A DNA stretch of 64,000 nt from Paramyrothecium sp. XJ0827 (lineage: Eukaryota > Ascomycota > Sordariomycetes > Hypocreales > Stachybotryaceae). This document shows positions 47,356 to 58,017 of the stretch, in pieces. The stretch lies in contig JAJFPB010000002.1 in NCBI GenBank assembly GCA_020881915.1, positions 744,001 through 808,000 of the forward strand, written 5' to 3'. Under the pieces are notes generated by a model. It was not told the DNA's origin. It ran no database searches and was given only the letters and a program-made list of their open reading frames with translations. Position 1 is the first letter of the stretch. The number at the start of each line of letters is the position of its first letter. The position numbers were made by a program, and so were the translations under genes.

Positions 47356-49101
47356 TCATTGCGAAAGTGTCTGAATGAGGGTTCGCGTTTTTCGCGTTAC
47401 GTCCAACGCCTTGCTATGTGATAAACAATTGCCACTCCTTGTCCTTAGATTCCAATACATGTAAACGAAGGCTAGCTCCGGACTGGGAGAGATGGCTAGT
47501 GGGCCAACAATGGCCAAGAAATCGGCTAGTTTCTTGTTCATTATCACCGAATGGTCCGCCAAAATCGAATCACAAAATGCCTGTAGCATGCTCTCACAAC
47601 CGCCCATCGTTTCCATGTTGTGGTGATGCATACTTGTGTCGAACAACTCAAGAAGACTTGATGGCGTATCTTGGATCCCATCGTGTAAAATATATTCGGG
47701 CATCATTCGAGAATAGCAGACCATGAACATAAGGTGCAGGACTAGTTGCTCTTTCGTCTGAGTTTCGAGAAACTCTTGGCGGACCTGACAATATACAATT
47801 GGGGCTTCTTCGCAGTGCCGCCATATACCCTCGATATCCTGTCGACGTTCGGCTATGCAAGCCCAAATTAAGAACAAGCGAAGGGTATGAGTTGATTGTT
47901 TGAAAGAGTCGCTGATGTCAAAAGCTACTGAAAGGAAATGCCGAAGATTTGTCGTCATCTTTAATGATAGTTCGAAAGTCCAATGGGGTGAAACACCCTG
48001 CTCGTGTTAGCTGGATATTTCTCTTGCTAGGATGCACCTACAAGATCAACAGGAGAAAGGATATGACACAGTCGAGCCACCATATCTAAGACAGTGCGAG
48101 GTTGGATACCATCTGGGAAAATGCAGCACCTGGAGGCTAGTGAGCTCATCTTGTTAATATCCAAGATCGGTTTTCGAGGTGTGAAAACGCCGAGGAGGCC
48201 AGCAAAGCTCTGTAAGATATCGCTTTCTGTCCAGGAAGGATCAAGCATATTGAGCTGAGATTTATCAGGACGACCGCCAAATGCAACAAAGACATGCCTA
48301 ACTAGCGACACCAGATTGGAGGGCTGACTAGGTTGTCGAGACAATTCGAAATCCAACAATAGCGTGCCTTTGGCTCGCCTTATGACGTCGTCCACAGTCA
48401 AGCTTGTCAATTCTATGGTTGATTCGTCGATACAGGCCAGGGCAAGGAGTAATAGGGCTTGGCCGAAGGCTAAACGCAAAGAGTAGCTCGGGGTGGGATC
48501 ATAGTCAAGCTCCTTGGAAATGTTAACTCGAGTACGGAGGCAGAGTAGATTGCCTTACGCGTAGATCGTGGAGTAGCAGGCAGATCTCGAACCAACCCTG
48601 ATCATCAGGATAGTACTTGCAGTAGAATTGTGTGAGGCCGATGCCATGAAACAAGATGCCGTGCTTAGCATTGTCAAGAAACTTGTGTCTGTCTTCTACC
48701 ACAGCCTTAGAAGGATCTGCTGATGCTGTTGTTGATAGACATGCCCAGTCCTTTACCTCGGAAGAGACTGCGAGCTCATATACAGATGTCGACACCTGTC
48801 TGACTAGGAACACTCCGTCATATGTAGCCTTGTCAGTGGTATAGCGGCGTCTCCAAATCTTGCCGCCATAAAGCTGGCAGTGGTTTGCTGCTGCTTGCAT
48901 GCTGAATGGTTCTTCAACGTTGAAGGGGAAAGGTAAATGCCAATGCAAAACTTGCGCCAGGAGGCCTCCTTTGTGTTGTTGGTTGATGAATCGCACCGAC
49001 TTCGGGCGCGTAGGCCGTCTGATGCCGCTGGCACCCCCAGGTGTGAAATGGCAGCTTAAGAGAAGGGGGATTTGGGGAAGGGGCCGGGAGTCGGAATGCA
49101 A
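47356..49101 (-). CDS. Large hypothetical fungal protein, 5' end unresolved
   Basis: Three exons join in frame: about 49101-48559, 48512-48042 and 47997-47356. The second intron (44 bp, GTAGGT donor, GCTAACAC branch) is convincing because it restores ILSPVDLGVSPHWTFELSLK. About 550 residues result. There is no ATG near the open 5' end of exon 1 except MQAAANHCQLYGGKIWRRR at about 48898, so an upstream exon may be missing. The protein is helical and soluble in appearance, for example RLAFGQALLLLALACIDEST and VARLCHILSPVD. A kinase-like or STAND-associated fungal domain came to mind, but I cannot support it. It is one of the longest genes of the accessory block. Confidence 0.5.
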
Positions 49102-49854
49102 AATTGTCCAGATGACCTCCGGATGGTCCGATAAGAATGGGGCTTTGACCGGTGTGTGTGTGGGTCCGGCGCGAACTACTGTGGCCGAGGACTGGCTCCA
49201 CTAGCTCGGCGCTTGGGTAAAACAAGGGTAACCAATGCGGTAGGCAGTGCGCCGCCCTTGGCCAGAAATCTTGTGTTCCGAGACCAGGTTGTCAGGTGCT
49301 TGCCGAAATGACCAACAGCGTTCTAACCGGTTCCTTCCAAGCGACCAGCCAACCAAGACTTCCTCCGTGACAGCTTGCCAGGAAGCAAGGGCCGAACTGG
49401 AGGCCAGGGTTTGACTGAGTTGGAGACTCGATTAGCAAAAGCAATTGAGTATTCGCCCTTGTGTTTGCGTTGGCTAGCTCTATTAGCAACCCGTCTTTCG
49501 AGAAGGTTAACCTGGGGCAGGCGCTCGAAGTCCCGACAGCTAGTTCGCAGCGGAGGTCCGGCACGTGAACCGTCTGGTGTGTTATTGAATCAACTTCGGG
49601 GGAGAATAAAGGAGGAAGATTGGGGCAGGGCAATGGAGGTAGGGTGTGCCTACTTATACGCACTGCTTGTGGCCGTATCGAGAGTTTGTCAGCCGCCAAG
49701 CACCACGTTCTAGGATGTGCTTCTTTGACTGTACTTGTAACAACACAAATTCATTAAGTGGCTTTAAGAAATGAGAAACAGAATTACGATTTCCTTCTCG
49801 ACTTTCCCCTCTCAACCGCTGCGCTTGTCAAACGAAACAGGCCAGCAGATCTTA
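49102..49854. other. Intergenic region
   Basis: 750 bp, with overlapping short frames on both strands that carry no recognisable domain. Nothing else is seen. Confidence 0.4.
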
Positions 49855-50920
49855 CTATGGAGCCTGGCTGCTCCAGGACTGAGACATGTGCACGTTTGTC
49901 CTCGCCGCTTGCTCAAGACAGCTCTTCAACAGTTCAACGTTAACCATTATGTCATCTAATTCCGCATACGTGATCGATTGATTGGGGCCCTGAATGTAAG
50001 GGATGGTGGAGCTGCGGATGTCTTCGCAGAGCGATACAACCTATGGGTAGTGTGTCAATATGATTTTTCACCAGCCTGAACAGTTAACTGACCTTGTTTA
50101 GAACGGCCCGCTGGCTTCCGCCTCCAAGGCGAATAGCTCCATGGCCGAACCTGGTTTCCCGCATGGCTCTCAAAAGTTCTGTTCCTTGTTCAGACCTCAT
50201 GGGAGGTCTACTATGAAGCCATTGGGGGGGAGCAACCAGCGAGGGATGCAAGTTCGGCCTGTTATCTCCTGACACATAACCCGCCGATGTGTTTGGCGGT
50301 TCCCTGCCGTATGAAAGCAAGCCGTTTCCTGACTGTGCCAGCAAATGCTGGCCGAATCTCGGTTGCGGCTGTTGGCTGGTCGTATCTTGCCAATGAACCG
50401 GAGTTGTGTGTTGCAGTTGGCTTGTAGGCGCAGCTGCATGGGAGAGATAGATTTCGGGCTCCGGAAAACCTTTTTGCAAAGCAGGCAAAGGCTGAGAATC
50501 AGCAGAAATCACAGTGTGTGCTTCTGTGGTGGGGATCTCAGTCTCTCCGACTCCGAGCCGGCTGTAAGACGTCGCATTTGCTTCCTCTAGCTTTTGTCTT
50601 TTCAGGGAACATGTTACTGATCGTGAATTGCGCTGTTGTCGTTTCTCAGTCGCCTCGCAGTCACCCGAACCCGCCATTAGACCTTCTTCGGTTGCCGACG
50701 AGGCGATCCGCCGTTCTGGGCCTCGTCTTGAGTTGTGCTGACGCCTTGGTCTTCTCTTAGAGCTAGGCGTAGTACTCGAACGACCGTCATCAGGTAGTTG
50801 ATGGATGTCAAGCATCTGTTGGGGATCAGCGGAGCGGCGACTCGCAAGTGCTGGAAACGAGTTGCCGAGTCTGTCAGTGCTGTCGAGTTTGGGGGACAGA
50901 AGATCCTGTAGAGACACCAT
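49855..50920 (-). CDS. Hypothetical, disordered, probably nuclear protein
   Basis: Exons 50920-50093 and 50040-49855 (52 bp intron) give 337 residues. The start MVSLQDLLSPKLDSTDRLG looks like a regulatory-protein N-terminus. The next 200 residues are rich in Ser, Gln, Pro and Arg, with SSKRRPRRQHNSRRGPERR resembling a nuclear localisation signal. A short ordered C-terminus is encoded across the intron: AVLNKVVSLCEDIRSST, SITYAELDDIMVNVELLKSC. I recognise no family. Splicing is supported because the junction is in frame and the last exon ends in a helical segment. It may be a transcriptional co-regulator, but that is a guess from composition. Confidence 0.5.
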
Positions 50921-51390
50921 TGAGGTTTGGGCCGCAGGGATCTAGTCAATGTAACTGGAGAATGCAAGCAGACGAGAAAGTAGGGGTCCCCAGCTTTATA
51001 ACTGCGTGCCCCTGTTCATTATCCCCCTCGCTGTGTATTGTCAAGCTATCAAAGTACTCATTGCTTTTTTAGAAGGGGCTCCAAGGGCTGGCTCATCAAT
51101 AGATAAACACCCTCATTTAGCATGGCATCCTTCAGAGACCCCCGGGGTCCCTGGTATCAATACGGGGGCGCACTTACGTAGGTACAATCCAACGTCAATT
51201 AATCCACTGCATAGCGCTAGTTGAACATTGGCGACCAGCCTCTTATCCGATTAATCCTGCGAAGTAATTCGGCTGCTTAAGAGATGATCGTTGAAAAACC
51301 CAGCTTGGCGGACACACCGCCGGACTTCTCACACTTCGTAGTATCCCCTTGATCCCTTTGACCCTCTCCATCCCTACCTCACAGGTTAAC
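50921..51390. other. Divergent promoter region
   Basis: 470 bp between the starts of the disordered-protein gene (minus) and the first novel-family gene (plus). I see no feature inside. Confidence 0.4.
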
Positions 51391-52047
51391 ATGGACAAGC
51401 CTTTTATTGTACCAGACCTCGTTTGTCAAGTGCTCACCCTCGCAGGCTCTATCTTGCCTAACATCAGCGATGCGGACACGAATCTTGAGGCCAGTCATTA
51501 CTCGGGACGCCTCAATCAAATCGACGGGTCTCAGCCGAGCGATCCAATACCTACCTGGGATTCCATGCGAACCCGTTTAACGAGGATTATCAGGACCCGA
51601 CCTTCACGACCGCTATTACCTTTGCCAACAACTCTCATGGTTCCAGACACTCCGAGTACGATTGTTGACGGTTTGAAAAACATTGCGCAGTACCGGTACA
51701 GTGTGAGGAGGCTGCACATCGCTGCAAAGACTGCGACCAAGAATCTCAACTGGATGGATGTATATCGTCTTGGCGGTTTAGCTCTGGGATGGACCTGTCA
51801 AATCTATGGCTATGATTCGAGGGAGGGCCCCATAGCTGTACAGCTACAGCTAATAGCCTTGTTCATGGGCAACGATAAAGTGCAATTGACGCGGAGCCTG
51901 TTTGCCGCCGTCTACTCTCAGCTCCCCTCTGCTCGAGATTTTGAGGTAGCAGGTGACGATGAGACGCTCATACAATCGGGATCAGAGAGCGAGACGGAGA
52001 CAGAAGAGGGCTATTGCGGAGATAGAGCGGCAGTGTGTCTTGGATAA
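51391..52047 (+). CDS. Small hypothetical protein, member 1 of a local three-gene family
   Basis: A single exon starting at ATG 51391 (MDKPFIVPDLVCQVLTLAGS) encodes 218 residues. No known family is recognised. The central part, TPSTIVDGLKNIAQYRYSV then DVYRLGGLALGWTCQIYGY and IAVQLQLIALF, lines up with TIVAALEQLQVRFPTL, DLERLGFCGAQAIGYSF and ISQHLAEAIKI in the protein at 56724. The similarity also extends to the protein at 55538. The C-terminal tail is acidic (SGSESETETEEG). No signal peptide or clear membrane segment is visible. The shared helical pattern suggests an all-alpha domain of about 100 residues. Confidence 0.5.
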   Translation: MDKPFIVPDLVCQVLTLAGSILPNISDADTNLEASHYSGRLNQIDGSQPSDPIPTWDSMRTRLTRIIRTRPSRPLLPLPTTLMVPDTPSTIVDGLKNIAQYRYSVRRLHIAAKTATKNLNWMDVYRLGGLALGWTCQIYGYDSREGPIAVQLQLIALFMGNDKVQLTRSLFAAVYSQLPSARDFEVAGDDETLIQSGSESETETEEGYCGDRAAVCLG

Positions 52048-52593
52048 CGAGTTGGGAGGTAGACGATTGCGTGGTGCTACCAGATACATGTATTTTCACT
52101 TTGCCATCTACAGACCTACCAAACATCTGTAGCATACAGTGACGAGATACTCCTTGCTACCAGCTTCCAGACACGAAGTCTCATAGACTAGTGACAATCG
52201 TAACATTTCTTTCTTTGGAACCCCGTGTCCTGCAACAAACCCAGTCCACCTAGGCCTCCGGCATAGCCCGGCCGTCAGAGCATAACTGCAACAAGAGAGA
52301 CGTCATTTTCTAGATTGAAGATCTGAAGAAATCATCAGGGTCTAGTTCTTCATTATGTGCCTCCTCGACGGGTTTTCGACGACAAGGATCCCGATAACTC
52401 GAGGTCACATGACCCTATCACTTGTCCGTCTAGGTAGGTTCCTGAAATCCCACCCAATGGTTTTGTTCGAAACGGCATATGTGCAGATCGTCCTGAGGTA
52501 TGCTGAGCTACTGCAGCTCTCCCACATGACCGTAGCTGATTCGATCGAACCCTCGCCGTAATTGATTGACTAAGGGCGCAGGTGAACTCTGAT
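52048..52593. other. Intergenic region
   Basis: 545 bp between convergent genes. A short plus-strand frame at 52355 (68 codons) has no support. Confidence 0.4.
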
Positions 52594-52956
52594 CTAACCG
52601 TGCCTTTCTTCGCTCTCTTCGCTTTCGTCGCCCACTCGGTCCTTGTCTATACTTCTGTTAGCGACGTTGTTAGATTTTTGATGGCTCTTCCTACCTTTCC
52701 GTCCTTTGCGTGTCGCCCTCATAGACTTGGTCTTTTGCGCGAGAAGTTTTGTGGCAAGATCTGGGTTTGCTGAGAGGGTTTCGGCAAGTTCTGTACTCTG
52801 CGACTCGCTAAGTGTTTGGGAAAGTTTGACACGTAGCTGCTTCCTTTCGTCGTCGCCACGATCGCCCCATGGCTTCGGTTTCGACTTCGTGTTTTTTGGA
52901 TCCAGAACGAGCCCAGCAGCCTTCAGCGCTATCTTCCTCTGTTCGGTAGTCAGCAT
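52594..52956 (-). CDS. Small basic hypothetical protein
   Basis: An ATG-started ORF encodes 120 residues: MLTTEQRKIALKAAGLVLDP, then a charged helical part (DDERKQLRVKLSQTLSESQ, TELAETLSANPDLATKLL) and a Lys/Arg-rich tail (RATRKGRKGRKSHQKSN). No domain is known to me. The basic tail could bind nucleic acid. A possible intron (GTAGGA to AACAG) near the 3' end would shorten the product, so the C-terminus is uncertain. It is divergent from the FAR1-like gene at 53214 with 257 bp between starts. Confidence 0.4.
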   Translation of the reverse strand: MLTTEQRKIALKAAGLVLDPKNTKSKPKPWGDRGDDERKQLRVKLSQTLSESQSTELAETLSANPDLATKLLAQKTKSMRATRKGRKGRKSHQKSNNVANRSIDKDRVGDESEESEERHG

Positions 52957-53213
52957 CGTCGCAAGTGATCGCTCGCGCCTTCTACCAAATCGCGCTTCTG
53001 GATAGCGCCAGTTGCTCGCGCAGATTGTGGGATGCAGGCGATATACAGGTAGAAAGATTGGATTCAGGCTCCAATGCCAACCCCAAAGGCTTGGGTGGAC
53101 ACCTGACTAAGCACTTTCATCACGTGCGTCATCCACGCCGACTTCATCGGGTTGGTGAATGCCCATCTAGGTCCTTGCCGGACATTACCATTGCTTATGT
53201 TACAGTCACCGCG

Positions 53214-54120
53214 ATGAATCGGCGTCAATTCAAGACACAAAGGGAGGCAATTGAGGCCGTCAAAGCCGAAAATGAGATGCATAAGCTTGTCATTATTCGT
53301 TCAAACGATAGACAATGCACTCTACGTTGTGAACTGGCCCCTCGACGTACGAAACGCCAGTACAAGAATCGAGGCATAATGGAGCTGACCAGATCATGTC
53401 GCTATGAGGTGAAAATAGGGCTGAATAACGGCTACATGTCCTTCGTATGGCCGATCTCGCAGCGGCACACGCATCTAGTCGACGAGGACGAAAATACGCA
53501 CCGAAGGCAGCATGAAGACGAACATTGGAAGCCGCCGCAGGAAGACGAAGAATGGAGACTGGAAGAAGTTGACCAATATGATCGTCTATTCCCTATCATC
53601 ATCCAAACTCCTACCTCGTGCTTCTGCTTCACTTCCAACAAACTTCAACGCGCAGCCTTCAGAGCAGGTAATACCTATTCTCCCGCGTATCCTGCAACAA
53701 TCGCGGACTCTTCTGTGTTCCTTACCTATGAATGGATGGCGCCCCATACAACGGCGCTCAAATTGGTGTACAGCAAGCTGGTATGACTTAACCCTCTCTT
53801 TTTACTACAAGGTTCTGACAAGCTAGGTGGACCTTGAAATCATGCCTGCTCAAAATGCCTTGGCCTCCAAACGAGTCGTACGTCAGTGTTCGGGTACGAT
53901 CCGAACACCCGAGGGCAAAATTCAAATCATCATACCTACAGTTTCACCTTCGCATCTCCATAAAGTCAAGATCGATCATAGCTCTGTCGAAACGCTGGAA
54001 TGGAAAGTTGGATTTGCTTTTGTTCTTCCCCCAAACTCAACAATCTCCACGGACCGCACTATTGACTATTTATCCGTCTACCTCGTGCTTCCTCCAGCAA
54101 TCTTGTCAACTGATTTCTGA
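53214..54120 (+). CDS. FAR1/MULE-type zinc-domain protein, transposase-derived in appearance
   Basis: Exons 53214-53780 and 53827-54120 (46 bp intron) give 286 residues. The N-terminus MNRRQFKTQREAIEAVKAEN is followed by CTLRC and, about 40 residues on, TRSCRYEVKIGLNNG with WPISQRHTH. The C...C...HxH spacing resembles the WRKY-GCM1-like zinc fold of FAR1 proteins and MULE transposases. A polar Glu-rich linker (HEDEHWKPPQEDEEWRLEEV) and a C-terminal beta-rich part of unknown type follow. There is no transposase catalytic domain, so it is a domesticated or truncated derivative. The intron removes a TGA and links SKLVDLEIMP in frame. Confidence 0.5.
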
Positions 54121-54480
54121 GGCTTCTCTTTAGTATCGTCTACAAAAGATCAGAATGAAGATTCAACTGTGCCACTGTTTGCATTACCTAATGTAATAGG
54201 AGCCCTTGCTGCATTCCCACCATGTTTTTTGTCACTTCCTGAATACGGGGTCAGACAAAACCTCTTCAGCGCATGCAGGAACTTACCCTCTACTGGGTCT
54301 CTATGTCGCCACCTTATGACTTGGGGTCCTTTTGGGTCAGCCATATCTGCTCAATGAGTATTGGCCCTAGAACATGAGCGCGACAACCTGCCATTTTTAT
54401 ACCGGCGTGACTGCAATCGCACATAACTCAGGATTTCCCCTGTCTCTAAGCAGCTGAGCTCCTTCGCCAGCAAGGTATGC
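54121..54480. other. Intergenic region
   Basis: 360 bp between the FAR1-like gene and the minisatellite. No gene or other feature is seen. Confidence 0.4.
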
Positions 54481-55050
54481 GCTGGCACCACGGGCCTGCA
54501 TTGTCACAAAAGGCATGCGAAGGCCCCGAGGGGACGCAAAGGCGTCGAGGGTGGGCAAAGCCTCTAAGGGTGTGTCGGGACCTTGAGGGTACGCAAGGGC
54601 CGAAAGGGTACGCCAGGTCTCTGAGGGTGTGTAGAGGATTTTCAGCTTACATGGGTGCATGCGGTATTTTCTGGCAATATTGGCATGCGGGGTAGGCATA
54701 GCACCAAAAGGCCCTGAGGGTACGGAAAGGCCCCGAGGGGATGCAAAGGCGTCGAGGGTGGGCAAAGCCTCTAAGGGTGTGTCGGGACCTTGAGGGTACG
54801 CAAGGGCCGAAAGGGTACGCCAGGTCTCTGAGGGTGTGTAGAGGATTTTTAGCTTACATGGATGCATGCGGTATTTTCTGGCAATATTGGCATGCGGGGT
54901 TGGCATAGCATGCCATGCCCCGGAAGGTATGCAAACGCGTCGAGGGTGGGCAAAGCCTCCAAGGGTGTCTAGGGGCCCTGAGGGTACGCAAAGGACTCGA
55001 GGGTACGCGAGGCCTCCGAGGGTGTGCAGGGATTTTCGGCTCACATAGGT
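54480..55050. repeat. Nested minisatellite: 207 bp higher-order unit over about 27 bp subunits
   Basis: The segment beginning AGGCCCCGAGGGG at about 54520 recurs 207 bp later with about four differences (three are C/T or G/A). A third, more divergent copy runs to about 55045. Inside each copy, units of about 27 bp with a GAGGGTACGCAAAGG-like core are repeated. Each copy also ends in the same non-minisatellite piece containing GGTATTTTCTGGCAATATTG. A minus-strand frame of 238 codons crosses the array but lacks an ATG, so I regard it as a consequence of in-frame repeat length, not a gene. Confidence 0.85.
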
Positions 55051-55537
55051 GCAAGGTCTAGAACGCGAGGGAAAATGTGCTGATAAGCGAAGTGGACTGA
55101 TAAGAGAGCTCAAACCAAGCCAAGAATTCAGCCTAACGCTCTTCGGCTGTCTCTTGGCTAATTGTGGCGTACAGCACGAAATCGCTTTTTGTTTTATGAC
55201 TTCGGTGCTGCTCTTCCCCGGGACAGCTACTTTGAAGTTTGCTGTTTGTGCCTACCACCCACCGTGTCCAGAAGTTATTGCCATCTCATCTTCTGAGGCA
55301 GTCTCATACTTGTTAAACGACCTACTGCCTCGTCAGAAATGACGGATCAAGGAGGCTTTTTCGTGTGGTCTCTTGCGTTATAATGCTTTCCCTGATACAA
55401 CGTTCAGTCCTGGAGATGGTGTCTTGGTTTCTGGCTGAGCCGATGGTGTGCAACATTAGAACGGCGCACTCCAGGCCGCCCCCTCTGCCTTCGTGCATAA
55501 AAAGAGGACAGTATTCTGCACGTTGGAACTGGGGGCG
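55051..55537. other. Intergenic region
   Basis: About 490 bp between the minisatellite and the next gene. Short frames here are unsupported. Confidence 0.4.
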
Positions 55538-56119
55538 ATGCTACCTTCTCTACCTCGACTACCTGCCCTACCACTACCAAGAATGGATCCATATGCACAG
55601 CTTATTTTCATTCTCACTCTGGACCACCCGATTGTACTTCGAATCTTATCATCCCCAGAAATATCATCAGTACCTGACATAGAGTCTTACCTCCTGCGTC
55701 AGTGTGGCTTTCATCAACCTCTGAATCCACAGCAGTTCGTGCGCAACCGCATTCTTTCATTCTCTCGAGCCGACCCACCGCGAACGCCTATCCTGCCCCA
55801 AGTTATGGAAGAAGATTCTTGCTCCTCAATTCTCAAAGCCCTACAGGACTTTCAAAACCTCTATCCAGAGCTTGGATTACTATCTTCTGGATTGGTTGAG
55901 GTTGCGGCATCAAGTCCCCTCCGCACGGCAACTTATGTCGCAGCTGCGGCTGCAGCATGGTTGTGTAGTAGGCTGCGAGGCGTATTGACCTTCAATGAAT
56001 GTGTTTCAGCCGTTGGACATCTAAAGACATTCATGATTTTGGAGAGGTACGAGCAGCAGATACGCTTCATGATTGCGCCTGCGCCTGGCCAGTGGATCGG
56101 CCGCCGCGGGAAATATTAG
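55538..56119 (+). CDS. Small hypothetical protein, member 2 of the local family
   Basis: The first in-frame ATG is 55538; MDPYAQLIFILTLDHPIVL from ATG 55583 fits the lengths of its relatives better. The product is 193 or 178 residues. The family-like segment is RNRILSFSRADPPRTP, CSSILKALQDFQNLYPELGL, then TATYVAAAAAAWLCSRL and NECVSAVGHLKTFMIL. This aligns with RRLELFRNDFPHRT and TIVAALEQLQVRFPTL in the neighbour at 56724, 0.6 kb downstream. It looks helical, with no clear membrane anchor. Function is unknown. Confidence 0.5.
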   Translation: MLPSLPRLPALPLPRMDPYAQLIFILTLDHPIVLRILSSPEISSVPDIESYLLRQCGFHQPLNPQQFVRNRILSFSRADPPRTPILPQVMEEDSCSSILKALQDFQNLYPELGLLSSGLVEVAASSPLRTATYVAAAAAAWLCSRLRGVLTFNECVSAVGHLKTFMILERYEQQIRFMIAPAPGQWIGRRGKY

Positions 56120-56723
56120 CTTTGAACCATTCCCGAAAGAAGCTGCAGGAGCACTCTCAATTACCGTCCGTTGTACTCAGTCCCAAATCACGAACAAAAC
56201 ACGCCACTTTCACACCATGTTTGATTTATGAAATGTGATATTCCTATACCCACATGGGCCTCAGAAAAAATGGAGGTCACACCCTTCCTATGAGCAGTGA
56301 TATATTGGAAGTGTGCGTGCATTGCTTGCAAGGATCTCGCTAAAGCGTGCAGGGTGCCGCGGCAAGCTCATTTAACTTATTTGCACCCCATTCAGGGTCT
56401 CAATTGGATAGCGTACTGAACTCCTTCCATAAGTAGTAATTTTTTGAAGTGTCGTTTTTGCCTGATTAGGCTTGAGGTGACGCAGTCTGATTCAGCTGCA
56501 TGTGACAAAAGTCCAACTTCATGCTGTCCCCAAGTCGCCTCAAACGCCACTGGAACCCATGCTGCTTAGATGAATGAAATCAATCGTGCAGCTGCTCACC
56601 GCTTCTCTCAGTTCAAGTGCCTTATTATGTGGCGACGGATCTCCCAAAATCAGTGCACACGCGATCCCGCTTGCTCTTTCTTTCCAATCTTTCGTTTCCA
56701 CCTTATATCTCTCTTCCATCGTC
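56120..56723. other. Intergenic region holding the second 55 bp repeat
   Basis: About 600 bp between two family members. It includes the repeat at 56433-56487. The frame of the next gene is open back to an ATG at 56574, which would add 50 residues without relatives. Confidence 0.4.
56433..56487 (+). repeat. 55 bp repeat, copy 2
   Basis: GTAGTAATTTTTTGAAGTGT through CTTGAGGTGACGCAGTCT matches the reverse complement of 47007-47062 with about three mismatches. It lies about 240 bp upstream of the ATG at 56724. Confidence 0.75.
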
Positions 56724-57422
56724 ATGTCGGCAGATCTGTCTTTGCAGAGCACCAAAACCTGGGTGTACTGTCTGTACACTCTTCTCAGGCCAAACTACGT
56801 CTGGGCGAATAAACCCGACTTGGCCTTCGTATCTTATCAACTGAGTCTCATAGAACGCCAACAGGGACACTTGACCTACCCTCCAACGCCTGACACAGTC
56901 CTTCGTCGTTTGGAACTCTTTCGAAACGATTTCCCTCATCGAACCATAGACGGTGACCCTACCAAGGTGGACAAGCCTGAGACAATTGTTGCTGCTCTCG
57001 AGCAGCTCCAGGTGCGCTTTCCCACATTGCACGACATTCACGAAAACGCGGTAGACGCACTCTCACACAACGACCTTGAGCGTTTGGGCTTTTGTGGCGC
57101 TCAAGCCATTGGGTACAGCTTTAATCAGTTGAATTACTATCCCACAAGGCAGATTTCGATCAGCCAGCATCTGGCAGAGGCGATCAAGATAGTGGACATT
57201 CGCAGAAGCGACTGGAAACGAGCATATCCTCCCTTCCCCCCTCCCCCCCCCTCAAGGGCGCCTGATAACAAGGCTGTGGAGACGGACAGTGACAGCGATA
57301 CAGACGACGAGGACACGGGCAAGGACAAGAAGGACGAGAAGTCAGGATTCCTTGGACGCATCCAAAGAGTTAGCATGCACATATCAAAGGTCTTTGGACG
57401 GCTCAAAGCTCTTTTTATCTAG
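56724..57422 (+). CDS. Small hypothetical protein, member 3 of the local family
   Basis: ATG 56724 starts MSADLSLQSTKTWVYCLYTL, giving 232 residues; I prefer it because its position matches the starts of the two relatives. The shared domain (PETIVAALEQLQVRFPTL, HENAVDALSHNDLERLGF, GAQAIGYSFNQLNYYPTRQ) spans residues about 55-155. After it come a polyproline run (PPFPPPPPSR), an acidic Asp/Ser stretch (ETDSDSDTDDEDTGKDKKDE) and an amphipathic end (MHISKVFGRLKALF). The tail could mediate membrane or protein binding. No known family is recognised. Confidence 0.55.
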   Translation: MSADLSLQSTKTWVYCLYTLLRPNYVWANKPDLAFVSYQLSLIERQQGHLTYPPTPDTVLRRLELFRNDFPHRTIDGDPTKVDKPETIVAALEQLQVRFPTLHDIHENAVDALSHNDLERLGFCGAQAIGYSFNQLNYYPTRQISISQHLAEAIKIVDIRRSDWKRAYPPFPPPPPSRAPDNKAVETDSDSDTDDEDTGKDKKDEKSGFLGRIQRVSMHISKVFGRLKALFI

Positions 57423-58017
57423 CCTTCAGATACTGCAGATACTTTGTTTCCTGTTTTCATTCACTCGCCATGAGTCTTTCAACACAAGAAGTTCACTCCT
57501 TTGGTACTCTTCAATACAGCTCTTTACCTGTCCTCAACATCGACGTAGAAAAGTGATTCTAGCAGCGTGACACGGTTGGCGGGGTCTGTCCCATCTCCCG
57601 GAGCAAATGTGGTTCACTTACCGAGTCTGATGCAGACTGCTCCCGTGTAGACGAAGGTCCTAGACCAAGAATGGGTAGCAGCACGAACAACGGCCCTTTT
57701 ACTCCCAGTCAACCCTTTCCTCAGCCTGGACCATGCATGATCATCATGTACCTGCGGCCCTGCCCCATCATTTCGGGTAAGCGACCTCGAGGTGACGTGG
57801 ACCATCAGTCCACAAAGCCGTTGATCACTTGTACGACCCTTGGCGCTAGAGAGACTTGCATTTAAACCGTGTATCTCCTCCGAGAAATGAGATTTTTGCC
57901 AGCCGCTGGAGCCGAGACCAAATTCTGCTTGCATGGATACGACTCTGCACAAAGGTCTGCACCCTTACAGCTACTAGCAATACCAAGTAACTAATCCTCC
58001 GACATAGACCGAACGCG
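57423..58017. other. Intergenic region
   Basis: 595 bp. A 112-codon minus frame and a 64-codon plus frame overlap here; neither has a recognisable domain. Confidence 0.4.

Noticed and set aside
54397..55113. A 238-codon minus-strand ORF across the minisatellite
   Set aside because: It has no ATG at its start, and its openness follows from a repeat length divisible by three. I treat it as repeat DNA.
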